From positions 62,001 through 126,000 of the forward strand of contig NZ_JACHCI010000007.1 of assembly GCF_014200675.1 (NCBI RefSeq): a DNA stretch of 64,000 nt, read 5' to 3'. Both the position numbers and the translations under genes were made by a program. Numbering within the stretch: the stretch's first letter is position 1; each line of letters starts with the position of its first letter. Below, one piece after another: positions 58,692 through 64,000 of this stretch. The notes below the pieces were generated by a model. The model saw only the letters and a list, made by a program, of their open reading frames with translations, was not told the origin of the DNA and searched no databases. The DNA is from Janthinobacterium saanense (GTDB taxonomy: Bacteria; Pseudomonadota; Gammaproteobacteria; Burkholderiales; Burkholderiaceae_D).

Positions 58692-59420
58692 CTACCCCAG
58701 GCGGCGCAGCAAGGGCTGGTACATATCGCGCGTGTGGCGGCTCCAGCGCTGCATGGCCTGGTCCAGTTCCACGCGCAATTGCGCCGCCAGTTCGCGTTCG
58801 CCATTGCTGGCCGCCCAGATCGCATATTCGGCACGGCATTCAAAACTGCCGAAACGCGTCAGCGCATCGTCGAATGCGGCCTTGGCCTCGCTGTTGCGGC
58901 CCGTATCGGCCAGCGCGCGCGCCGTCAGGATGGCTACTTGCTCGGGGCGGAAATGCGGGTCTTTGCTGCGGATGAATTCCAGATGCGGCAGCGCCTTGAC
59001 GCCTTTGCCACTTTCCAGCCAGGCACGCGCCGCGCTGTAACGGATTTCCAGGTCCGATGAAAACACCCCTTGCGTACAAGTTTCATAGATAGCAGCCGCT
59101 TCTTCGGCGGAACCGGTTCCCAGCAAGGCACTGGCCAGGCGCATCTGGTTTTGCGCCGTCGGCGTGTACTCGAAGGCGGCGCGCGCATCGCGCAATTCGC
59201 GGCCAGGGTCCAGCGTCTTCGCAGCCACCGACACAGCCTTGCGCGCGCCGCGCTGCAAGCCCGATGACGGCAGATAAATCGCCACAAAATACACCACGCT
59301 GCCCAGCAGCGGGAACATGAACAGGATCAGCAGCCAATACAGCTGCTGCCCGTTGCGCACCACATGGACCGCAAAAAAAATCGCGATCAGGATATGGATG
59401 CCTATGCCAAAAATCGTCAT
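58692..59420 (-). CDS. Membrane-anchored TPR protein with PLDc_N-like N-terminus
   Basis: The 242-residue protein begins with two membrane helices (about 3-20 and 28-48; HILIAIFFAVHVVRNGQQLYW, LLILFMFPLLGSVVYFVAIY) whose layout resembles the phospholipase-D nuclease N-terminal (PLDc_N) module. A cytoplasmic TPR region follows (about 80-235; NQMRLASALLGTGSAEEAAAIYETC, ILTARALADTGRNSEAKAAFDDAL). No PLD catalytic domain is present. It is a single gene, convergent with the lipoprotein gene. Function is unknown. Confidence 0.8.
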   Translation of the reverse strand: MTIFGIGIHILIAIFFAVHVVRNGQQLYWLLILFMFPLLGSVVYFVAIYLPSSGLQRGARKAVSVAAKTLDPGRELRDARAAFEYTPTAQNQMRLASALLGTGSAEEAAAIYETCTQGVFSSDLEIRYSAARAWLESGKGVKALPHLEFIRSKDPHFRPEQVAILTARALADTGRNSEAKAAFDDALTRFGSFECRAEYAIWAASNGERELAAQLRVELDQAMQRWSRHTRDMYQPLLRRLG

Positions 59421-59553
59421 GCTACAGCCTCGTTCCTGGTAAATTAAATGTGGGTTATTTTATCAACAATGCGACCAGTTGCCCTTTAGGACAGCATATT
59501 ACACCGCCCCTCGCAGCAAGTGCTGAGCAATGGCTTAAGCAAGGACTCAAAGG

Positions 59554-60942
59554 CTAAGGTTGGGCCGACCAGCCACCACCCATGGCGCGGTACAGGTCGA
59601 CGGAGGCGACCAGGATGCGCGTTTTCAATTGCAGCAAGCCCACGTCGGCGCTGTACAGAGTGCGCTGGGCGTCGAGTTCTTCCAGGTAGGAGGCGTAGCC
59701 GTTGCGATAGCGGTTGTGCGCAATGCGCAGGGTATCAAACGCCGTGGCGCGGCGCGCCGCATTTTCCACCGCCTGCTGCTGCAGGCGGTGGATGGCGCCC
59801 AGGCTGTTTTCCGTTTCGGCAAACGCATTCCTCACCACGTTTTCATAGGTGTAGGCCAGCTGGTCGCGCTGCGCGCCGGCCGCATCGGTCTGGGCCTGCA
59901 CCCGCCCGCCATCGAACAGGGGGCCGGACACCAGCGCCGTCAAATTCCACAGGGCGATCGGTGCATGCACGAAGTCGTGCAGGGTCGTCGTCTGCCCGCC
60001 GCCAGCGGCGCTCAGCTTGAACGAGGGCAGCAACTGGTCGCGCGTAGCCGCCAGGCTGGCATTCGATGCTGCCAGATTATGTTCGGCGCGCGCGATATCT
60101 GGGCGCCGGCGCAGCAAGCCGGACGGCAGGCCGGCCGGCACCGGCGGCGGCGTCAGGCTGGCCAGTTCCCGGCCCCGTGCTACCGTCCCGGGATTGCCGC
60201 CGACAAGCAGCGCCAGCGCATTTTCCTGTTCAAAAATCTGCCGCTGCAACTGCGGCACCTGTTCGGCCGCCGCATGGTATTCCGACTGTGCCTGCAGCCA
60301 TTCCAGCTGCGAGCTGTAGCCCACCTCATACTGTTTGCGGGCCAGTTCGCGCGACTGCTCGCGCAATTCCAAGGTCGATTGCGTCAACACCAGCTGGGCG
60401 TCGAGGCCACGCAGATTCAGATAGGCCGTGGCCACGCTGGCGGCAATCGACAAGGCGGCCGCATCCAGGCTGGCCTGCTCGGCGCGATAAGTTTCGCCGG
60501 CCGCGTCGCGCAGCTTGTCATCCCTGCCCCAGACATCGATTTCATAGCTGGCCTGCAGCTCGGCCTGGAAGACATTCGTCATGTAGGGCGCACCCGTATA
60601 GTCCAGGGTGCGCGTGCGGGTGGCCGAGCTATCGAAGCCAAGCGCCGGCGCGCGGTTGGCGTTGGCCTGCGCCAGGCGCGCACGGAACTCCTGCACTCTG
60701 GCGCGGGCCACGCGCAAATCGCCATTGTGGACCAGCGCGGTCGCCACCAGCTCGCTCAATACCGGGTCGCCAAACGCCTGCCACCACAGCTGCTCGACCT
60801 GGGCTGACCCGGCCTGCGCACCATCGGCTAGGGCACGCCAGCCCGAGGGCAGTTGCAGGTTTGACGCCGGTTGCGGCGGCGCCTTGGCAGCGCAGCCAGC
60901 CAGCACCAGCGCACCAGCGACGAGCATCTGGCGGCGCTTCAT
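59554..60942 (-). CDS. MFS-efflux outer-membrane lipoprotein (NodT/OprM type)
   Basis: The 462-residue channel has lipobox LVLAGC (Cys about 17), two OEP domains (VARARVQEFRARLAQANANRAP, SYEIDVWGRDDKLRDAAGETY) and RRRPDIARAEHNLAASNASLAATRDQL. It is the last gene of the MFS operon; its ATG overlaps the adaptor stop by 4 bp. It is homologous to but clearly different from the channel at 51869, so the window encodes two distinct outer-membrane efflux channels. Confidence 0.93.
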   Translation of the reverse strand: MKRRQMLVAGALVLAGCAAKAPPQPASNLQLPSGWRALADGAQAGSAQVEQLWWQAFGDPVLSELVATALVHNGDLRVARARVQEFRARLAQANANRAPALGFDSSATRTRTLDYTGAPYMTNVFQAELQASYEIDVWGRDDKLRDAAGETYRAEQASLDAAALSIAASVATAYLNLRGLDAQLVLTQSTLELREQSRELARKQYEVGYSSQLEWLQAQSEYHAAAEQVPQLQRQIFEQENALALLVGGNPGTVARGRELASLTPPPVPAGLPSGLLRRRPDIARAEHNLAASNASLAATRDQLLPSFKLSAAGGGQTTTLHDFVHAPIALWNLTALVSGPLFDGGRVQAQTDAAGAQRDQLAYTYENVVRNAFAETENSLGAIHRLQQQAVENAARRATAFDTLRIAHNRYRNGYASYLEELDAQRTLYSADVGLLQLKTRILVASVDLYRAMGGGWSAQP

Positions 60943-62138
60943 GGCGCAGCCTTGGCAGGCGATTTTTTCGGCGGTGGCGGCGGGGGTGCCGGGTTGGTGG
61001 CCGAGTCATTCAGCATGGCGGAAGTATCCACGCTAACCACCACCGACATGCCGGGCACCAGCCGGCGCGCATTGGCCTGGCCCGCATCGATGCGGATGCG
61101 CACGGGGATGCGCTGGGCAATCTTCAGGTAATTTCCGGTCGCGTTATCGGGTGGCAGCACGGAAAATTCCGAACCCGTGGCCGGCGAGATGCGCTCCACC
61201 TGCCCCGTCAGCACGGCGCCGTTCAGGGCGTCGACGTGGAAGGTGGCGCTCTGCCCTTCCTGCACGCCGTTCATCTGCGTTTCCTTGAAATTGGCGATCA
61301 CCCACATCTGGCGCGGCACCAGCGCCATCAGCTGCGCGCCGGAGTTCACGAACGCTCCGTCGCGCACCGTCACCTGCCCCAGCTGGCCATCGTAGGGCGC
61401 CACGATGCGCGTGTTATCGAGATCGATCTTTGCCGCCTTCACGGCGGCCTGCGCGTTCGCCACGGCTGCTGCCAAAGCTTGCCGGTTGACCACTACCGTC
61501 TGCACATTCTGCTGCGCGATATCGAGGTTGGCCCTGGCCTGCGCCAGCGACGCGGCCATCTGCGCCTGCGTGGCGCGCGACTGGTCGTGTTCGCGCTGCG
61601 ACAGCGAACCGTCCGCCACCAGTTGCTCCACCCGATTCAGGTCGGCGCTGGACTTGCGCGCCTGCGCTTCGGCATTGGCCAGCGCCGCCTGGTTGACGGC
61701 GATGCCCGCTTCGGAACTGGCACGCTGCTGCGCCCAATTCGACAAGGCTGCCTGCTGCGCCGCCAGCTGGGCTTGCGCCTGCTCGTAGCGCTGCTGGTAC
61801 GTGCGGTCGTCGATGCGCACCAGCAGCTGGCCCGCCTTCACATCCTGAAAATCCTGCACCAGCACTTCCGTCACATAACCGGACAACTGCGTGCCGATGA
61901 TCGTCACCTGCCCCCGCACGGTAGCGTTTTCGGTGGTGACGATGGGGCTGGTGAATGGCGGCAGGCGCCATGCATACAGCACGATCAGCACGCCCACCAG
62001 CGCCACCGAGGCAAAGGCAATCGCGGACAGCCATTGATGGCGGCGGTCTGGCTGCGGCGGCGTCAGAGATGCAGCCACGGATGCAGCCGCAGGGGCAGCG
62101 GCAGGGGCAGCTGGCGTGGTCTTGTTATCTTCTGTCAT
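60939..62138 (-). CDS. HlyD/EmrA-type membrane fusion protein
   Basis: The 399-residue adaptor has a membrane helix (about 38-56; AIAFASVALVGVLIVLYAW), a lipoyl/alpha-hairpin core (GYVTEVLVQDFQDVKAGQLLVRIDDRTY, short core VQDFQDVKAGQLLVRIDD, then RIVAPYDGQLGQVTVRDGAFV) and a C-terminal Pro-rich tail. It connects an MFS pump to the outer-membrane channel, as EmrA does. ATG at 62138 (MTEDNK) is preferred; it overlaps the MFS gene by 14 bp. Confidence 0.93.
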   Translation of the reverse strand: MTEDNKTTPAAPAAAPAAASVAASLTPPQPDRRHQWLSAIAFASVALVGVLIVLYAWRLPPFTSPIVTTENATVRGQVTIIGTQLSGYVTEVLVQDFQDVKAGQLLVRIDDRTYQQRYEQAQAQLAAQQAALSNWAQQRASSEAGIAVNQAALANAEAQARKSSADLNRVEQLVADGSLSQREHDQSRATQAQMAASLAQARANLDIAQQNVQTVVVNRQALAAAVANAQAAVKAAKIDLDNTRIVAPYDGQLGQVTVRDGAFVNSGAQLMALVPRQMWVIANFKETQMNGVQEGQSATFHVDALNGAVLTGQVERISPATGSEFSVLPPDNATGNYLKIAQRIPVRIRIDAGQANARRLVPGMSVVVSVDTSAMLNDSATNPAPPPPPPKKSPAKAAP

Positions 62139-63825
62139 TGCTCGGTTCCGAATTGGTAATGGGGACGATGGCCATGGCGCTTTGCGCATCATGCACTGGG
62201 CCCACCAGGCGCCGCGCGCCGATGGTGATGCTGGTCCAGAACTGGCTGACCAGCAGCCATAGCAGGGTCGCGATGGCGACGCCGGCGATCATCAAGAAAA
62301 CATCGTTATAGGCCAGCACATTGGCTTCGCGCGTGGCGGCGGCGCCCAGCCGTGCCACGCCCTGGGCGCCGCGCAGGGCCGGGTCGGCCAGCACGCTGCC
62401 ATACGCGGCCGCGCCCGACTGCACGCGCGTAGCCACTTGCGGGTCGAGCATGGTCAGCTGTTCGACCAGGTAGCTGGAATGGTATTTTTCGCGCGCCGTC
62501 TGGATGGTGCCGACGATGGCCGTGCCCACCAGGCCGCCCATATTCTGCGTCATGGTAAACATCACGGAAAAACTGACCAGGTTGCGCGGCTCGGCGATCA
62601 CGGCGCCCATGCCCGCCACCATGGTGGGACCGATGAAATAGGTGCCGCCAAAGGCCAATAAAAACTGGCTCAGATACATATTGGCGGGCCGCGTCTGGCT
62701 GGTGGCGTGGGCGTCGATCAGCGCGCCGATGGCGATCAGCGCCAGCGCGAACATCAGCGAGCGGTTCAAGGTGGCAGGATTGATCGTGATGGCGCTCAGC
62801 AGCAAGCCCGCCACGCTGCCGCACAACACCACGATGAAGAGGTGTTGCATCTGGTCCGTGTTCAGGTTCAGCGCCTGCAGAAAACCCACGGCGCCCGTCG
62901 ATTCAGATAGCACGATGCGAAACAGCAGCACCGACAAAAACAGCTTGGCGATCTTGCCGGTCGTGAGCCAGCGCGTGTTGAGCAGCGGGCGCGCGCGGTT
63001 ATGTTCGATCGCCAGCGCAGCGACGATCAGCACGATGGAACACGCCAGGCAAATGCCGACCCAGCGCGCCTCCAGCCACCAGGCCGTGCGGCCCTGCGCC
63101 AGCACCGCGCACAACAGGGCCACGCCGGGCGCAAACAAGATAAAGGTAAGGAAGTCGAGCGGCTCGAACGATTGCACCCGGTCGCCAGGCGGCAGCTTCA
63201 AGGCCAGCACGCAGCCCAGCGCCACCAGGGTCAGGCCCAGCTCGAACAGATACAAGCCGTGCCACTCGCCGATCTGCAGCAGTTCGGAGGTAAACACGCG
63301 CGCCAGCGGCAGCGCCAGCTGCGCAAAACCCAGGCCCAGCACCACGCCCTTCAAGCGATGCCGCGCAGGAAACGCCTGCAAGGTGTAATACAGGCCCAGC
63401 ACGCCCAGCGCGCCGCCCACCATGCCATGCGCGGCGCGCACGGCGATGGCTGACGACAGGCTGTTCGCATACAGGTGGGCAAAGGTCACCAGCGCATACA
63501 GCACCAGAAAAATTTCGGTGAACAAGCGCAAACCAAACTGCTGGCGAAACTTCACCAGCAGCAGATTCATGGACACGATGGTCATCACGTAAGCGGCCGG
63601 CAGCCACTGCATCTCGGCCGCGTACGCCCCCAGCGAACCTTGCAGATTGAGGATATTGGCCGTCACCAGACCATTGCCCAAACCGCCCGTCAGCGCGACG
63701 ATCAGGCCGACGACAAAATACGCGACACGTTTCGGCGTCGTATGTTCGGGCGTCGATGGGGAACCGGGCAAACTGGGGCGCTCACCGGGCGCCCAGTTCC
63801 TGGGGGTATAGGCATCCTTATCCAT
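62125..63825 (-). CDS. MFS efflux transporter of the DHA2 (EmrB) family
   Basis: The 566-residue protein has about 14 membrane helices. It begins with a 35-residue cytoplasmic lead, then RVAYFVVGLIVALTGGLGNGLVTANILNLQG and the motif-A/C-like stretches of 14-TMS drug-H+ antiporters. With the downstream adaptor and channel it should form a tripartite exporter. A 14-bp palindrome lies 27-40 bp before its ATG, a likely operator, but no regulator gene is adjacent in this window. Confidence 0.92.
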   Translation of the reverse strand: MDKDAYTPRNWAPGERPSLPGSPSTPEHTTPKRVAYFVVGLIVALTGGLGNGLVTANILNLQGSLGAYAAEMQWLPAAYVMTIVSMNLLLVKFRQQFGLRLFTEIFLVLYALVTFAHLYANSLSSAIAVRAAHGMVGGALGVLGLYYTLQAFPARHRLKGVVLGLGFAQLALPLARVFTSELLQIGEWHGLYLFELGLTLVALGCVLALKLPPGDRVQSFEPLDFLTFILFAPGVALLCAVLAQGRTAWWLEARWVGICLACSIVLIVAALAIEHNRARPLLNTRWLTTGKIAKLFLSVLLFRIVLSESTGAVGFLQALNLNTDQMQHLFIVVLCGSVAGLLLSAITINPATLNRSLMFALALIAIGALIDAHATSQTRPANMYLSQFLLAFGGTYFIGPTMVAGMGAVIAEPRNLVSFSVMFTMTQNMGGLVGTAIVGTIQTAREKYHSSYLVEQLTMLDPQVATRVQSGAAAYGSVLADPALRGAQGVARLGAAATREANVLAYNDVFLMIAGVAIATLLWLLVSQFWTSITIGARRLVGPVHDAQSAMAIVPITNSEPSNDRR

Positions 63826-63851
63826 ACGGCAAGCATATCACCGCAGGCTGC

Positions 63852-63865
63852 TTTAACCGGTTAAA
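63852..63865 (-). promoter_or_regulatory. Palindromic operator upstream of the MFS efflux operon
   Basis: TTTAACCGGTTAAA is a perfect 14-bp palindrome in the promoter region of the MFS gene. Its position suggests binding of a MarR- or TetR-type repressor encoded elsewhere. No convincing -10/-35 pair could be fixed. Confidence 0.55.
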
Positions 63866-63889
63866 TTGACGAGTAGTGTGGCAAAAAAA

Positions 63890-63920
63890 CCGGGGTCAGA
63901 CCCGGCGGGTCTGACCCCGG
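63890..63920. repeat. REP-like perfect hairpin, also a terminator for the minus strand
   Basis: CCGGGGTCAGACCC (63890-63903), GGC loop and GGGTCTGACCCCGG (63907-63920) form a perfect 14-bp stem. On the minus strand it is followed by a T-run (the A-run at 63883-63889), so it would end the gene whose stop is at 63924. GGGGTCAGACCC units recur in many proteobacterial genomes as REP-type palindromes mobilised by RAYT enzymes; that assignment is from memory of the motif. Confidence 0.75.
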
Positions 63921-63923
63921 AAT

Positions 63924-64000
63924 TCACACTCTGGGCGGATCCGTCTCGCGCGCAAAATCCCTGTGCGCCGCCAGCGCGTGCTTGAAAGCCGCCACGGCTT
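63924..64000 (-). CDS. C-terminal fragment of an unidentified protein (gene extends beyond window)
   Basis: On the minus strand the last codons read AVAAFKHALAAHRDFARETD, then PPRV and TGA at 63926-63924. The frame is open to the window edge and ends just before a terminator hairpin, which supports a real gene end. The fragment is too short to identify. Confidence 0.55.
   Translation of the reverse strand, partial: AVAAFKHALAAHRDFARETDPPRV

Overview
The window is a high-GC, gene-dense bacterial chromosome segment. Gene content and protein style (two FecI/FecR/TonB-receptor sets, PepSY/DUF3325/DUF3649 proteins, DUF2164, phasin, CecR-type TetR plus RND pump, PoxB, MdlAB) fit the Betaproteobacteria, most likely family Oxalobacteraceae (Janthinobacterium, Duganella or Massilia type). 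This placement is inference from protein families; no rRNA, tRNA, phage, IS element or CRISPR array was seen.

Layout: 1-3.5 kb holds a partial MDR oxidoreductase, a divergent LysR regulator and phosphoglucomutase. 3.6-15.2 kb is an iron-acquisition island: fecI-fecR-receptor, then a Fur-type promoter driving a tightly coupled run (periplasmic DUF4198-like protein, DUF3649, PepSY reductase-like protein, DUF3325, second fecI, second fecR) followed by a second siderophore receptor. Two promoters in this island carry a perfect TATAAT -10 overlapped by a Fur palindrome. 15.2-21.5 kb (mostly minus strand) has a GGDEF-EAL protein whose EAL half has lost its catalytic residues, xylulokinase, two GNAT acetyltransferases, a CodA-type deaminase and DUF2164. 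21.8-28.6 kb has a phasin with a PhaF-like Ala/Pro/Lys tail, the MdlA/MdlB ABC exporter and a TPR-GGDEF protein. 28.7-34.3 kb is a stretch of poorly characterised genes: a small lipoprotein, a zinc-ribbon/proline-rich membrane protein, a two-gene module of unknown function and an M29-like metalloprotein.

34.6-43.4 kb has a chemoreceptor, PoxB with a LysR gene, a PhyH oxygenase/TIM-barrel pair, a lower-GC ICL/PEPM-ada pair and an OhrR-like regulator that looks leaderless. 43.5-50.8 kb has a coupled M1 peptidase-DUF6702-TonB receptor operon, a 2OG-Fe(II) oxygenase preceded by a Fur-like palindrome, and a REC-histidine kinase. A probable small RNA of about 70 nt (promoter, CUCCUCC 5' end, hairpin, intrinsic terminator) follows at 50.86-50.93 kb. 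51.1-57.6 kb is an autoregulated TetR-OMF-MFP-RND efflux operon. 57.7-59.4 kb holds a lipoprotein gene convergent with a membrane TPR gene, and 59.5-63.8 kb a minus-strand EmrAB/OMF-type MFS efflux operon. The right edge has a perfect 14-bp-stem REP-like hairpin and the last codons of another minus-strand gene.

The iron genes probably work as cell-surface-signalling uptake systems for siderophores made elsewhere, since no siderophore biosynthesis genes are present. The observations most worth a second look are the small RNA with an anti-Shine-Dalgarno 5' end, the degenerate EAL domain beside an intact GGDEF, the Ada protein lacking part of its alkylguanine pocket, the Cys at the CodA Asp314 position, the leaderless ohrR promoter/operator, the two-gene unknown module at 30.2-32.6 kb and the M1-DUF6702-receptor operon.
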